A stretch of 64,000 nucleotides of DNA from assembly GCA_037481935.1 (NCBI GenBank), contig JBBFKQ010000003.1:140291-204290 (forward strand). The letters are read 5' to 3'. Positions 25,250 through 34,696 of the stretch are shown in pieces. Source of the stretch: Aquificaceae bacterium. GTDB taxonomy: Bacteria; Aquificota; Aquificia; Aquificales; Aquificaceae. The translations under genes and the position numbers were made by a program. Under the pieces are notes generated by a model. The model was not told the DNA's origin. It saw nothing but the letters and a program-made list of their open reading frames with translations, and did not search any database. Positions within the stretch are counted from its first letter, which is position 1. Each line of letters opens with the position of its first letter.

Positions 25250-26622
25250 GGCATGCCCTCCTCCCTTTTTGATACCTGCAGTCTTTTCATAAGCTCTTCC
25301 TTTGCAGTTCCGCCGTAGGTCTTTCTTCTGTCTGCTACCTTCTGGGGGTCAAGGAGCTCAAGGGCATCCTCCTCGTATAGCTCAGAAAAACTCTTTAGCT
25401 CCTCAAGGGTTAGCTCTTCCGGTCTTTTGCCCTTTTCAAGAAGGTATGCGGTAATGGAGCCTGCTATTGCGTGTGCCTGACGGAAGGGAAGTCCCTTATG
25501 CACCAGGTAGTTGGCAAGGTCTGTCATGAGGGTAAAGCCTCCGCTTGCTTCTCTCATACGGTCCGCTCTTATACTCATGCCTTCCAGCACAAGTCTCATG
25601 CCCTCAAGGCAGTCCTTAATGGTTTTCAGGCTGTCAAATAGAGGCTCTTTGTCCTCCTGCAGGTCTCTGTTGTATGCCATTGGTAGCCCTTTCAGCACAG
25701 TCAGAAGGCTCATCAGATTTCCGTAAAGCCTTCCCGTCTTTCCTCTTATGAGTTCAAGCACGTCGGGATTTTTCTTCTGAGGCATTATGGAGCTTCCTGT
25801 GCAGAGCCTGTCGGGCAGATCTATAAAGCCAAACTCTTCTGTGGACCACAGAATGAGGTCTTCTGAGAGTCTTGACAGGTGCATGCCACAGACAGCACAG
25901 GCATAAAGCACATCCAGAATAAAGTCCCTGTCAGCAGTCGCCTGCATGGAGTTTCTGCAGACTCTGCCAAAGCCCAAAAGCTCCGCCGTGTAGAACCTGT
26001 CGAGGGGAAAGTCAACCCCGGCAACGGCGCCAGAACCAAGTGGAAGGCAATCTGCAGACCTGTAGGCATTCATAAACCTGCTCTCATCCACAAGGAAGAT
26101 TTCCCTGTATGCCAGAAAGTAGTGGGCAAGCCTTATGGGCTGAGCTCTCTGAAGGTGTGTGTAAGAGGGCATTATTATATCAAGGCTGTTTTCTGCAAGC
26201 TTTATGAGCTCTCTTCTGAGAGCTCTGAGAGCCTCTATCACCTCAAGGAGTCTGTCTTTTATGTATAGCCTCTCATCGGTTGCCACCTGGTCGTTCCTGC
26301 TCCTGGCTGTGTGTAGCTTTCCTCCCACATCCCCCAGTCTCCTTATGAGCTCTGCCTCTATGTTCATGTGCACGTCCTCAAGCTCATCTCTGAAGACAAA
26401 CCTGCCCTGCAGTATGTCTTCCTCTATGCTCTGAAGACCTTCAAGGAGCTTTTTTGCCTCATCTTCTGAGAGCACGCCTGCCCTCTGCAGGGTTTTCACG
26501 TGAGCCTTGCTCTGGCGGATGTCCCAGAGGGCAAGCTCCCTGTCAAAACTTACCGACTGGGTAAACCTCTCCACAAACTCTTCTGTCTTTTCTCTGAAGC
26601 GTCCTTCCCAGGGCTTTTGCAT
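25246..26622 (-). CDS. argH: Argininosuccinate lyase
   Basis: ArgH releases arginine and fumarate from argininosuccinate. The 458-residue protein shows MQKPWEGRF, HTARSRNDQVATDERL, YTHLQRAQPI with a catalytic histidine, PLGSGAVAG and the fumarase-superfamily loop GSSIMPQKKNPDVLELIRGK. TATAAT lies six bases upstream of the ATG and inside the end of the upstream carrier gene, so argH can probably be transcribed separately as a leaderless message. It overlaps the LapA-like gene by 4 bp. Confidence 0.96.
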   Translation of the reverse strand: MQKPWEGRFREKTEEFVERFTQSVSFDRELALWDIRQSKAHVKTLQRAGVLSEDEAKKLLEGLQSIEEDILQGRFVFRDELEDVHMNIEAELIRRLGDVGGKLHTARSRNDQVATDERLYIKDRLLEVIEALRALRRELIKLAENSLDIIMPSYTHLQRAQPIRLAHYFLAYREIFLVDESRFMNAYRSADCLPLGSGAVAGVDFPLDRFYTAELLGFGRVCRNSMQATADRDFILDVLYACAVCGMHLSRLSEDLILWSTEEFGFIDLPDRLCTGSSIMPQKKNPDVLELIRGKTGRLYGNLMSLLTVLKGLPMAYNRDLQEDKEPLFDSLKTIKDCLEGMRLVLEGMSIRADRMREASGGFTLMTDLANYLVHKGLPFRQAHAIAGSITAYLLEKGKRPEELTLEELKSFSELYEEDALELLDPQKVADRRKTYGGTAKEELMKRLQVSKREEGMP

Positions 26623-26628
26623 GGGAAA

Positions 26629-26634
26629 ATTATA
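26629..26634 (-). promoter_or_regulatory. -10 element giving a leaderless argH transcript
   Basis: Reading leftward the sequence is TATAATTTTCCCATG, the ATG being the argH start. The same nine bases TTTTCCCATG with TATAAT precede purK (54484). No Shine-Dalgarno sequence is present. Confidence 0.5.
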
Positions 26635-27562
26635 AGCCCAACCTCCTGAGGAACAAAAGCCCTCTGGCGGTTATAAAAAGCACCGGCAGTTCAATCAAAG
26701 GTCCGATGACGAGGGCAAGCGCCACCAGTGGCTCATCCTCAAAGGCTGTCAGGGCTATGGCTAAGGCTATGGGCGAGTTTCTTGCCATGAGGGTAAAGGT
26801 GAGGCTTGCAGTATCCCTGTAGCTTTTGAGAAAAAGCCTTCCCAGCAACATGCCCGACAAAAAGGCAAAAAGGAAGAAGAAGAATAGCGGTGGGAGCATT
26901 TTGAGAAAGAGGAGAGGGTTTGCCTTTATGGCTTCTCCCTGAGAGGCAAACATGGCTGTTATGGCAAGAGCGAGAAAGAGAGTCTGACCTTTTTCTAAGA
27001 GGGATAGCTTGCCTGCAAGACCTGTCCTTCTGAGAATCTGTGTCAGCAGGAGGGGTATGAGGATGACTATTACTATTCCCCTGAGTATGCTCCACATATC
27101 AACAGAACCCTCCTCTGCAAAGAAAAGCTCAAGGTAGACGGGCAAAAGAGCTACCTGAAGCAGGAAGTTTACGGGGAGGATTGACAGGCTCAGAGGCAGA
27201 TTCCCCCCGGCCATGGCGGTAAACACCAGATACCAGTCAGTGCAGGGAGTCACCAGTAGCATGAGAAAGCCTATCCACAGGGCGGGCTCCTCCCGCAAAA
27301 AGAAAAGCCCCAGAAGATACGCCACCGCAGGTGTCGCCAAAAAGTTGACCGCAAGGCTCAGCAGAAAAAACCTGCCCCCTCTGTAGGCTCTGGAAATCTC
27401 TCCGATGGGGATATTCAGAAAAATGCCAAGGAGCATGAGAAAGAGAAAGGGCGTTATGAGATGCTCTGAAAGCCACCTTATGGTTTCAAACCTGCCAAGA
27501 TAAATGCCCACAAAAATAGCAAGAAAGACACACAGACTCTGAAAACTTCCAGACACAAACAT
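26630..27562 (-). CDS. ACR3/bile-acid-symporter-family carrier (arsenite-efflux-like)
   Basis: The 310-residue protein has about ten membrane helices and the segment LVTPCTDWYLVFTAMAGGNLPLS, which corresponds to the conserved PC-T...AGGN region of ACR3 arsenite transporters, with ARNSPIALAIALTAF in the second half. Substrate could be arsenite or another anion; no arsR or arsC gene is beside it. It precedes argH by 7 bp on the same strand. Confidence 0.75.
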   Translation of the reverse strand: MFVSGSFQSLCVFLAIFVGIYLGRFETIRWLSEHLITPFLFLMLLGIFLNIPIGEISRAYRGGRFFLLSLAVNFLATPAVAYLLGLFFLREEPALWIGFLMLLVTPCTDWYLVFTAMAGGNLPLSLSILPVNFLLQVALLPVYLELFFAEEGSVDMWSILRGIVIVILIPLLLTQILRRTGLAGKLSLLEKGQTLFLALAITAMFASQGEAIKANPLLFLKMLPPLFFFFLFAFLSGMLLGRLFLKSYRDTASLTFTLMARNSPIALAIALTAFEDEPLVALALVIGPLIELPVLFITARGLLFLRRLGL

Positions 27563-27671
27563 ACTGGGCTAAAAGGTTAATCCAGTCATGCAAAGACCAA
27601 CCTGACACATATCAGCAAAAAGGGGCCCTGTAGAGCCTAAAATTTACCATCAACTCACATAGGAGGCGAGC

Positions 27672-29852
27672 ATGTGGCGTGTTGTATACACCGGACAGAG
27701 ACCTCACTACGAAAACATAGCCCTTGACAGGATAATGCTTGACCTTATGGCGGAGGGGAAGATTCCTCCCACTGTAAGGTTTTTGCAGTTTAGGCCCGAG
27801 TGTGTGCTGGTGGGATTTCATCAGGCAGTGGAGCAAGAAGTCCGTCTTGAATACACGCAGAGGGAAGGCATTCAGGTGGGGAGAAGAATCACCGGAGGGG
27901 GTGCCATATACTTTGACGAGACCCAGATAGGCTGGGAGGTGATAGCCAGCACGGAGCACCTTAGAAGCCTGAGCTACGAAGAGCTGACAAGAAAAATATG
28001 CACCGGTGTCGCAAAGGGCCTTCAGAAGCTTGGCGTAAAGGCAGAGTTCAGACCAAGAAACGATATAGAGGTAGAAGGAAAAAAGATTTCAGGCACTGGC
28101 GGTGTCTTTGAAGGAAAGGCCTTTCTCTATCAGGGCACCGTGCTTATGGACTTTAACGTGGAGCGCATGCTAAAGTCTCTGCAGATTCCTGTGGAAAAGC
28201 TCACCTCCAAAGGCATAAAGTCCGCAGAGGACAGGGTAGAGTGGGTAAAGAGGGCTCTGGGCTATATGCCTCAGAAGGAAGAGGTCTTCAGGGCAATCCT
28301 TGAAGGCCTAAAGGAGGAGCTCCAGATAGATGCTCAGTGGGAGGAGCTCACTGAGGAGGAGCTCAGGCTCTTTGAAGAGAAGAAGGATTACTTCAGGAGC
28401 GACGAGTGGGTCTACCATGTGAAGAGGGCTCCCACCGACAGCGAGATGCTTTTTGGCATATACAGGTGTCCGGGTGGAACCTTCAGGGTTTCTGCCAAGG
28501 TGGACCTTCAGAGCAAGGTGCTACAGCAGGTAATAATAAACGGGGACTTCTTTGTCTGCCCTCAGAGGCTCATCTACGACCTTGAGGCCTATCTCAAGCA
28601 TAGCCCCCTTGTGGATGTGGAAAAGAGAATAAGGGAGTTCTTCTCACAGAGAGATTGGGAAGGTCTGAACCTGAAGGTGGAAGACTTTGTGGAGGCAGTC
28701 CTCTTTCCCCTGCGCAAGGTGGAGGGCATAGAGCTGGGTATTGAAAAAAAAAGACTGAATAACATCATAGCCTCCATAGGTGGAGGACTTGTGGAAAACC
28801 TCCAGAAGGCAAAGGTGATGCTCCTGCCCTACTGTGCCAAGCCAAGATGGTGCGACTACAGGCATCTGGACGACTGCGGAGAGTGTGGGGGATGCACGGT
28901 GGGAGATGCCTACAGGCTTGCCTACCAGAAGGGCATGATACCCATAACCATAACCTCCTTTGAGCTACTCAGAGACACTCTCTTGTGGTGTGCTCAAAAT
29001 GGATACACCTACATAGGACACTGCTGTTATGAGTTTTATGAAAAGAGATACGAAATATTTAGAAGGGCGTCGGAGGAGGGAGCAAAGGGCGTACTCTTTG
29101 ACATTGTGGGAACCACCTGCTACAGCCTGGGCGTGGAGGAGGAAGAGAGGGCATACCACGGAGAGTTCACCGTAGAACTTGACCTTATAAAGGAAGACCT
29201 GTACAACAGCCTTTCTATAAAGGAAGATGCGGAGGAAAAGGAAAACAGAAGGGAGACAAGTTTTGGCTTTTCTCCTTACCTTGCGGACTTTAGGCCAGAA
29301 TACTACAGAAAGCCTAAGGCGGTGCCGACACCTCAGGAAGATAGGACAAGGACCTCCATGCAGAGAGAGGTCTTCCTTGGAGAGGCAACCATAGGAGAAG
29401 AGGTTGTAGGCTATCGGGAAGCCTTTGATACCCTTGCCCGATGGCTAAAGGAATCTGAAAGACCTACCATAGTGCTGGGACCTCTGGTCTTCTGGGACTT
29501 TGGAGAGAAGGAGCTTCAGGAAAAGGCAAGGCTCCTCAGGGAACTTATTGAGAAGGTGGGAAGGTTCAACGTGAAAGTCCTGCCTGACTACAGACCAAAG
29601 CTAAAAAAATACGACCCTTCTGTAGAAATGGACCCTCCTAACCCGCACCATGCAGTGCTCCATGGCAGGCACGACCTTACGGTGCTTGTGGGAGTGCACT
29701 GCTACAGAACAGACTTTGTGATAAGACTTCTGAGAAAGTATACGGATACAAAGGTGGTTGCCCTCTGCGGGCTCTATGGACATCCTACCGCACACCTCTC
29801 AACGAGCTTTACGGATGCGGAAAAACTGGAAGATTTTACAAAACTCCTTTGA
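27672..29852 (+). CDS. Lipoate-protein ligase fused to DUF116 and a third domain
   Basis: The 726-residue protein has three parts. Residues 1 to about 340 are a lipoate-protein ligase A: VLVGFHQAVEQEV, RRITGGGAIYFD at 71-82 and IEVEGKKISGTG with the adenylate lysine at 137/138, plus the accessory domain. Residues about 365-520 are a cysteine-rich DUF116-like domain (cluster beginning at C388, DCGECGGC, HCCYEF, TTCYSLG) that could bind iron-sulfur or zinc. Residues about 545-726 (IVLGPLVFWDF ... ALCGLYGHPTAHLS) resemble the so-called CO-dehydrogenase beta-subunit-like proteins of Aquificae. A role in lipoylating the H-protein-like carriers of the sulfur-oxidising Hdr-like pathway is an inference. 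AGGAGG precedes the ATG. Confidence 0.75.
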   Translation: MWRVVYTGQRPHYENIALDRIMLDLMAEGKIPPTVRFLQFRPECVLVGFHQAVEQEVRLEYTQREGIQVGRRITGGGAIYFDETQIGWEVIASTEHLRSLSYEELTRKICTGVAKGLQKLGVKAEFRPRNDIEVEGKKISGTGGVFEGKAFLYQGTVLMDFNVERMLKSLQIPVEKLTSKGIKSAEDRVEWVKRALGYMPQKEEVFRAILEGLKEELQIDAQWEELTEEELRLFEEKKDYFRSDEWVYHVKRAPTDSEMLFGIYRCPGGTFRVSAKVDLQSKVLQQVIINGDFFVCPQRLIYDLEAYLKHSPLVDVEKRIREFFSQRDWEGLNLKVEDFVEAVLFPLRKVEGIELGIEKKRLNNIIASIGGGLVENLQKAKVMLLPYCAKPRWCDYRHLDDCGECGGCTVGDAYRLAYQKGMIPITITSFELLRDTLLWCAQNGYTYIGHCCYEFYEKRYEIFRRASEEGAKGVLFDIVGTTCYSLGVEEEERAYHGEFTVELDLIKEDLYNSLSIKEDAEEKENRRETSFGFSPYLADFRPEYYRKPKAVPTPQEDRTRTSMQREVFLGEATIGEEVVGYREAFDTLARWLKESERPTIVLGPLVFWDFGEKELQEKARLLRELIEKVGRFNVKVLPDYRPKLKKYDPSVEMDPPNPHHAVLHGRHDLTVLVGVHCYRTDFVIRLLRKYTDTKVVALCGLYGHPTAHLSTSFTDAEKLEDFTKLL

Positions 29853-29882
29853 AATTTTTCCAGAGACCTGATTTGTGAGCTT

Positions 29883-29912
29883 CTCTCTCTGGCAACATTG
29901 CAAAAGAGAGAG
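29883..29912. repeat. Inverted repeat just before the DegT aminotransferase gene
   Basis: CTCTCTCT (29883-29890) and AGAGAGAG (29905-29912) can pair across a 14-base loop. A TTG that would lengthen the aminotransferase lies in the loop, arguing against that start. The hairpin could terminate the upstream gene or influence translation; no U-run follows. Confidence 0.35.
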
Positions 29913-29930
29913 GCATATATTACAAAACCC

Positions 29931-30989
29931 ATGATAAGAATAATAGAACCAAGGTTTTCAGAAGAGGAGAAAAACATAGTTCTTGAGATACTCCAGAGTG
30001 GACAGATAACCAGAGGTAAGTGGACAGCCCTCTTTCAGGAGGAGTTTGCCAGATATCTGGGTGTAAAGCATGTCTTTACAGTATGCTCTGGAACAGTTGC
30101 CCTCTTTGTGGCACTAAAAGCTCTGGGGGTAGAAGGAGAGAGGGTGGTAGTGCCAGCCATGAGTTTTATGGCAACCATAGATGCGGTCTACCTCGCAGGT
30201 GGCGTGCCTGTGGTGGTGGACGTGGACCAGCACTACACTATGGACCCAAACCAGCTTGAGGATGCGGTAAAGAGATACAGACCAAAGGTGGTAGTGCCCG
30301 TGCACCTTTATGGGCAGACCGCAGACATGGACGCCATAATGCAGCTCTCAGAAAGGTATGGCTTTTATGTGTTGGAGGACTCCGCTCAGGCACACGGTGC
30401 CATGTGGAAGGGCAAAAAGGCGGGCTCTCTGGGGCATATATCAGCCTTTAGCTTCTATGCCTCCAAAAACCTGCCCATGGGAGAGGGTGGTGCGGTCGCC
30501 ACCAGCGATGACAGGCTCGCCGCTGAAATTAAAAAGTGGATAGACTTTGGAGAGCATCCAGCTTTCAATGTGAGAATTACTGAGTTTCAGGCAGGCGTAG
30601 GATACGTGCAGCTCAGAAAGCTGGATGAAAACAACCAGAGGAGAAGAGAAATAGCCCACAAATACATGCAGTCTCTGAACGGCGCCTTTGTGCACCCTGT
30701 CGAAAGAGAGGGAGCTTACCATATCTATCACCTGTATACCCTGAGGCATCCTCAGAGGGAACAGATAGTGGAAAGGCTCAGGGGAAAGGGCATAGATGCA
30801 AGGGTATACTACCCTTATCTTCTTCATGAGCTAAGAAATGCAGAGCATCTTCCTACTCCCAACGCAGAGAGGTTCAGGAAAGAGGTTTTTTCCATCCCCG
30901 TTCACCCCTATCTCTCTGATGAGGAGGTGAACTTTATGGTTGAGATTCTCCTGTCTGAGGTCGGGTTAGCTCCGCACCCCTTATGTTGA
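29931..30989 (+). CDS. DegT/DnrJ/EryC1-family sugar aminotransferase
   Basis: The 352-residue PLP enzyme shows SGQITRGKWTALFQEEFA, VCSGTVALFVALKALG, EDSAQAHGAMWKGKKAGSLG and the PLP-lysine segment FSFYASKNLPMGEGG. Enzymes of this family aminate keto-sugars of nucleotide-linked sugars for surface polysaccharide. The ATG at 29931 is preferred over a TTG at 29898 because the family starts close to IRIIEPRFSEEE; neither has a clear Shine-Dalgarno sequence. The 3' end overlaps motB on the other strand by 56 bp. Confidence 0.9.
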   Translation: MIRIIEPRFSEEEKNIVLEILQSGQITRGKWTALFQEEFARYLGVKHVFTVCSGTVALFVALKALGVEGERVVVPAMSFMATIDAVYLAGGVPVVVDVDQHYTMDPNQLEDAVKRYRPKVVVPVHLYGQTADMDAIMQLSERYGFYVLEDSAQAHGAMWKGKKAGSLGHISAFSFYASKNLPMGEGGAVATSDDRLAAEIKKWIDFGEHPAFNVRITEFQAGVGYVQLRKLDENNQRRREIAHKYMQSLNGAFVHPVEREGAYHIYHLYTLRHPQREQIVERLRGKGIDARVYYPYLLHELRNAEHLPTPNAERFRKEVFSIPVHPYLSDEEVNFMVEILLSEVGLAPHPLC

Positions 30990-31677
30990 GTATGACGATT
31001 TCCACCCTTCTGTTCTGGGCTCTGCCCTCTGGAGTTGTGTTGGAAGCTATGGGTCTGGTATCAGCATAACCCGAAGCCTTTAATCTCTCAGGGTTTACAC
31101 CCTTTGCTATAAAATACCTAACTATGGAACCAGCCCTTGCAGTAGAAAGCTCCCAGTTGGAGGGAAACCTCTCCGTTGATATGGGTATGTTATCCGTATG
31201 CCCCTCCACTTCCACAGGATTTGGAAGGTCTTTGACTATCTCATACAGTCTGTCAAGAATAGGTCTCATCTCCGGCTTTATGTCTGCGCTTCCCGGTTCA
31301 AAGAGAAGCTTCTCCTGAAGAATAAGCCTTATACCTATGGCCTCGTAGGCTATTTTTAATTCCCCTTCAAGACCCATCTTTTTCAGCATTTCCTGAAGCT
31401 CCTGAAGCTGCCTCTGCAGTCTTCTTCCCTTTTCTGTGGGTTCAGCTCTTTTTAGCACTGGCTCTGGGAGTATCTGCCTTGGCAAAGTTTCCTGAAAGGG
31501 GACAAGCCTCATACCGAAGGCTTTTGCAAAAGCCTGAGCATATTCAAGCGCCGCCTGCTTGCCCGCCTGAGCCATGGCAAAGAGGGCTATGAAAAGACAC
31601 AGAAGCAGCGTGAGAAAGTCTGCATATGGTATTGCCCATTTCTCTGAAACTTCCTCGGGGCACTTTTTCTTCTTCAT
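30934..31677 (-). CDS. motB: Flagellar stator protein MotB
   Basis: The 247-residue protein starts with a short basic cytoplasmic part and one helix, KWAIPYADFLTLLLCLFIALF, holding the proton-carrying aspartate in PYADF. The C-terminal half is an OmpA/MotB peptidoglycan-binding domain (VEGHTDNIPIST, NWELSTARA, GYADTRPI, NRRVEIVI). It forms the torque-generating stator with MotA, whose stop overlaps its start by 1 bp (TAATG). The tail overlap with the aminotransferase gene is unusually long. Confidence 0.93.
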   Translation of the reverse strand: MKKKKCPEEVSEKWAIPYADFLTLLLCLFIALFAMAQAGKQAALEYAQAFAKAFGMRLVPFQETLPRQILPEPVLKRAEPTEKGRRLQRQLQELQEMLKKMGLEGELKIAYEAIGIRLILQEKLLFEPGSADIKPEMRPILDRLYEIVKDLPNPVEVEGHTDNIPISTERFPSNWELSTARAGSIVRYFIAKGVNPERLKASGYADTRPIASNTTPEGRAQNRRVEIVILNIRGAELTRPQTGESQP

Positions 31678-32423
31678 TATTTGACCTCAACGTAAGAGCT
31701 GAGCCTTTCTTCTATAAGCCTGGGATTTTCGCCCCTCACCATCATCCTGCAGGCATCCAGTATCATATACATTCTGAGCGTCTCCTCTTTTGACTTTATC
31801 TTAATCTTCTTGGAGAGCGGACCAAAAACGAGATAGGAAAAGGTTATCCCGTAAACGGTTGCCACAAAAGCGGCAGATATTCCCGCAGCAAGCTCCTGAG
31901 CGTTGTCAAGGCTCTTGAGGGCTTTCATCAATCCGAAGACGGCTCCCACAAGACCAAAGGTGGGTGCACTTTCCGCAGAGTTCTTCCAGTATTCCACCGC
32001 TATTTCAAAGTCCTCTTCCTTCTTTGCTATCTCCGCTTCTAAGCTCTCCACGAGCACGTTTTCATCCACACCGAGAACCATAAGGTCTATTGCTCTCCTG
32101 AGAAAGGGGTCCTCTATCTCCTCCGCCCTGGTTTCAAGGGCAAGCATACCCTCTTTTCTCACGATGTTTGCTAGCTCAACAAGCTGAGCTTTGGTCTCAA
32201 GAGCTTCATTCCCACCACCCTTAAAGGCTATTTTAAGGCCTTCTATGATAAGAGAAAACTTTGCTATGGGCATGGTTACAAGGCTTGCAAAAAGAGTGGT
32301 TGGAACCACTATAACAAAGGCAGCCGGCTGTATGAGAAACAGAATGCTCGCACCCTTGAGAACTGCACCTATGAGAAGAGCCACCAGTCCCCCCACAATG
32401 CCTATAACTGTAAGAAGGTCCAT
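31677..32423 (-). CDS. motA: Flagellar stator protein MotA
   Basis: The 248-residue protein has four membrane helices and the MotA/TolQ/ExbB signature in EYWKNSAESAPTFGLVGAVFGLMKALKSL. Residues 2-24 (LLTVIGIVGGLVALLIGAVL) and the PAAFVIVVPTT segment are typical of MotA rather than ExbB. With MotB it conducts ions to drive the flagellum. It is the first gene of the pair; trpS diverges 42 bp away. Confidence 0.93.
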   Translation of the reverse strand: MDLLTVIGIVGGLVALLIGAVLKGASILFLIQPAAFVIVVPTTLFASLVTMPIAKFSLIIEGLKIAFKGGGNEALETKAQLVELANIVRKEGMLALETRAEEIEDPFLRRAIDLMVLGVDENVLVESLEAEIAKKEEDFEIAVEYWKNSAESAPTFGLVGAVFGLMKALKSLDNAQELAAGISAAFVATVYGITFSYLVFGPLSKKIKIKSKEETLRMYMILDACRMMVRGENPRLIEERLSSYVEVK

Positions 32424-32465
32424 GGTAGATATTATAATCGTCAGCTGTGTTTTAATATTTAGACC

Positions 32466-33650
32466 ATGAGAGTTCTCAGCGGTATGAGACCTACGGGAAA
32501 ACTACACCTTGGACATTACTTTGGCGTCATAAAAAACTGGGTAAGGCTTCAGGAAGAGTATGAAACCCTCTACATGGTGGCAGACTGGCATGCCCTTACC
32601 ACAGGCTACAAAAGGGTGGGGGAGATACCCCAGAATGTGGAAGAGATGCTCATAGACTGGCTTGCTCTGGGCATTGACCCGCAAAAAAGCGTCATATTTC
32701 AGCAATCAAAGGTAAAGGAGCACGCTGAGCTTTTTCTCATATTCTCAATGATAACCCCCAAAAGCTGGCTTGAGTGGAACCCCACCTACAAGGATACAAA
32801 GTATAATCTTCTGAGGATTGCAGACCTCAGTCTCATGTTCAAGGGTGGTCTGAGAGACCATATAAAGACCTTTGTCGCTAAACTACCCTACAGGGTTGAA
32901 GACTTTGAAGCCCTCGAGGAACTCCTCCTTGATACTCTGTCTGACGCACTTATCGGTGCACTCTTTGAAGGATATCTGGATAAGGAAATGCTCAAGGAAC
33001 TCAACGTCTCAAAGAGGGATTTTTATGACACAGATACCTATGGCTTCCTGGGCTATCCAGTGCTTCAGGCGGTGGACATACTCATATACAAGGCTCAGGC
33101 GGTTCCCGTGGGAGAAGACCAGCTACCCCACATAGAGCTATCAAGGGAGATAGCAAGAAGGTTCAACAACCTCTATGGAGAAACTTTCCCGGAGCCTCAG
33201 GCTATGCTCACAGAGACTCCAAAACTTCCCGGAACCGACGGGAGGAAGATGAGCAAATCCTACGGCAACGCCATATACTTCGCAGACAGCGAGGAAGAGG
33301 TGAAAAGGAAGGTTATGAGCTTTTACACAGACCCCCAGAAGCTCAGAAAGGGAGACCCGGGAAGACCAGAGATATGCCCCGTCTTTTTCTACCACAAAAT
33401 ATTTTCCCCATCGGAAAGAGTTGAGGAGGTGGAGAGAGACTGCAGAAGTGGCAAGCTTGGCTGTGTGGACTGTAAGAAAATGATGCTGGAGGGACTGGAA
33501 AGCTTTTTAAAGCCTATGAGAGAAAGAAGGGAAGAGGTGGCCAGAGACAGGGAGTTTCTCAGGAAAGTGCTTGAAGAGGGTTCCGAGAGGGCAAGGAAAA
33601 CGGCTTCAGAAACTATGGAAGAAGTAAGAAGAAAAATAAAAGTGGGATGA
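32466..33650 (+). CDS. trpS: Tryptophanyl-tRNA synthetase
   Basis: The class I synthetase signatures are LHLGHYFG (HIGH equivalent) near residue 15 and GRKMSKSYGN (KMSKS). At 394 residues it is about 60 longer than typical bacterial TrpS; the extra sequence lies in the middle (around residues 100-175, LMFKGGLRDHIKTF to DALIGALFEG) and is probably a lineage-specific insertion. A CxxC pair occurs near the C-terminal part (GCVDCKK). It overlaps the PHP gene by 4 bp. Confidence 0.93.
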   Translation: MRVLSGMRPTGKLHLGHYFGVIKNWVRLQEEYETLYMVADWHALTTGYKRVGEIPQNVEEMLIDWLALGIDPQKSVIFQQSKVKEHAELFLIFSMITPKSWLEWNPTYKDTKYNLLRIADLSLMFKGGLRDHIKTFVAKLPYRVEDFEALEELLLDTLSDALIGALFEGYLDKEMLKELNVSKRDFYDTDTYGFLGYPVLQAVDILIYKAQAVPVGEDQLPHIELSREIARRFNNLYGETFPEPQAMLTETPKLPGTDGRKMSKSYGNAIYFADSEEEVKRKVMSFYTDPQKLRKGDPGRPEICPVFFYHKIFSPSERVEEVERDCRSGKLGCVDCKKMMLEGLESFLKPMRERREEVARDREFLRKVLEEGSERARKTASETMEEVRRKIKVG

Positions 33651-34696
33651 CCTACTTACTTCTTGCCATCTTCTTTTTTTTACTTTACTTACTTGTGGCT
33701 GAGCTGTATCCTGTAAGGTTTTTAAGGGCAAAAAGCGTAAAAAAAAGTCCGTCAAAACTGCCCCCATTGTACATATACTCCTTTGAGCTGCATATCCACA
33801 CGCAGTTTTCCTACGATTCTCTGGGCAAGCCGGAGGACCTGATAAGGTCTTCGAAAGAGGAGGACATAGACTTCCTAATAGTCACAGACCATGACAGGGA
33901 TGATATAAGGCACTTTGCTGGCGAGAAAATTCTGGCGGGAAAAGAAGTAAAGCTCACAGACGAGAAGGGAAATATCATGGGGGACCTTCTTGAAGCTGGA
34001 AATGTAAGAGTTGTAGCCCATCCTTTCAAGGAAAAATACAGATGGCGCCTTCCACTTCCCGAAGACTACCTCTTTGAAATAATAGACCTTAAAGATGCGC
34101 TACTTGAAAGAAAACTTCTTCTTTTATTCCTTATCCCTTACCTTTTCATAGCTGGACTCTTCTCCATAAGGTTTTCCATTTCAGCTCTGAAAAGGCTCGT
34201 AGATATAAGAAAATACGCCCTGCTCTATCTCAACATGGGAATCAACAATCCGGTGGTTGCAGGACTTGACCATCATGTGAAGGTATACGTAAGGGAAGTG
34301 GGCGTGAGATTTCTGTTTCCAGACTACAGGCATAGCTTTAGAGTTCTGCGCAACTTTCTCATAACGGACAGAAAGGTCAGGGACTCAGAGGACTTCCTCA
34401 GAGAATTGCAGAGGGGTAGCATCCTCATATCCTTCAGTAAAAAGCCGACCCTTTTCTGGAAAGAGGGCTCAGTGCTTAAGGTTTTACCCCCTGTGCAGTG
34501 TATCCTCTACAGGCTAAAGGAGAAGGGAGAGGAGCTTTACACAGGGTCTTACTTTGAACTATCGCAATGTTCTGGAAGAACTCTCTTACTGGGATATACT
34601 TATAAATTCAGAGTATGGAACTTTTACTTTGGGCTTACACCTCTTTTTCTATTTACCTGCAAGGAGGAAAAGTATGGAAGAGATGCCACTTCCTGA
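33647..34696 (+). CDS. PHP-domain protein with internal membrane segments
   Basis: The 349-residue protein has an N-terminal hydrophobic helix, then a PHP phosphoesterase start (FELHIHTQFSYDS with H-x-H, FLIVTDHD) and VVAHPFKE. This is followed by an internal hydrophobic hairpin (LLLLFLIPYLFIAGLFSIRF) and MGINNPVVAGLDHHVKVY, which may supply later metal ligands. PHP enzymes are polymerase-associated or histidinol-phosphatase-like phosphoesterases; a membrane-embedded version is uncommon and the substrate is unknown. It overlaps trpS by 4 bp and the next small gene by 23 bp. Confidence 0.75.
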   Translation: MTYLLLAIFFFLLYLLVAELYPVRFLRAKSVKKSPSKLPPLYIYSFELHIHTQFSYDSLGKPEDLIRSSKEEDIDFLIVTDHDRDDIRHFAGEKILAGKEVKLTDEKGNIMGDLLEAGNVRVVAHPFKEKYRWRLPLPEDYLFEIIDLKDALLERKLLLLFLIPYLFIAGLFSIRFSISALKRLVDIRKYALLYLNMGINNPVVAGLDHHVKVYVREVGVRFLFPDYRHSFRVLRNFLITDRKVRDSEDFLRELQRGSILISFSKKPTLFWKEGSVLKVLPPVQCILYRLKEKGEELYTGSYFELSQCSGRTLLLGYTYKFRVWNFYFGLTPLFLFTCKEEKYGRDATS

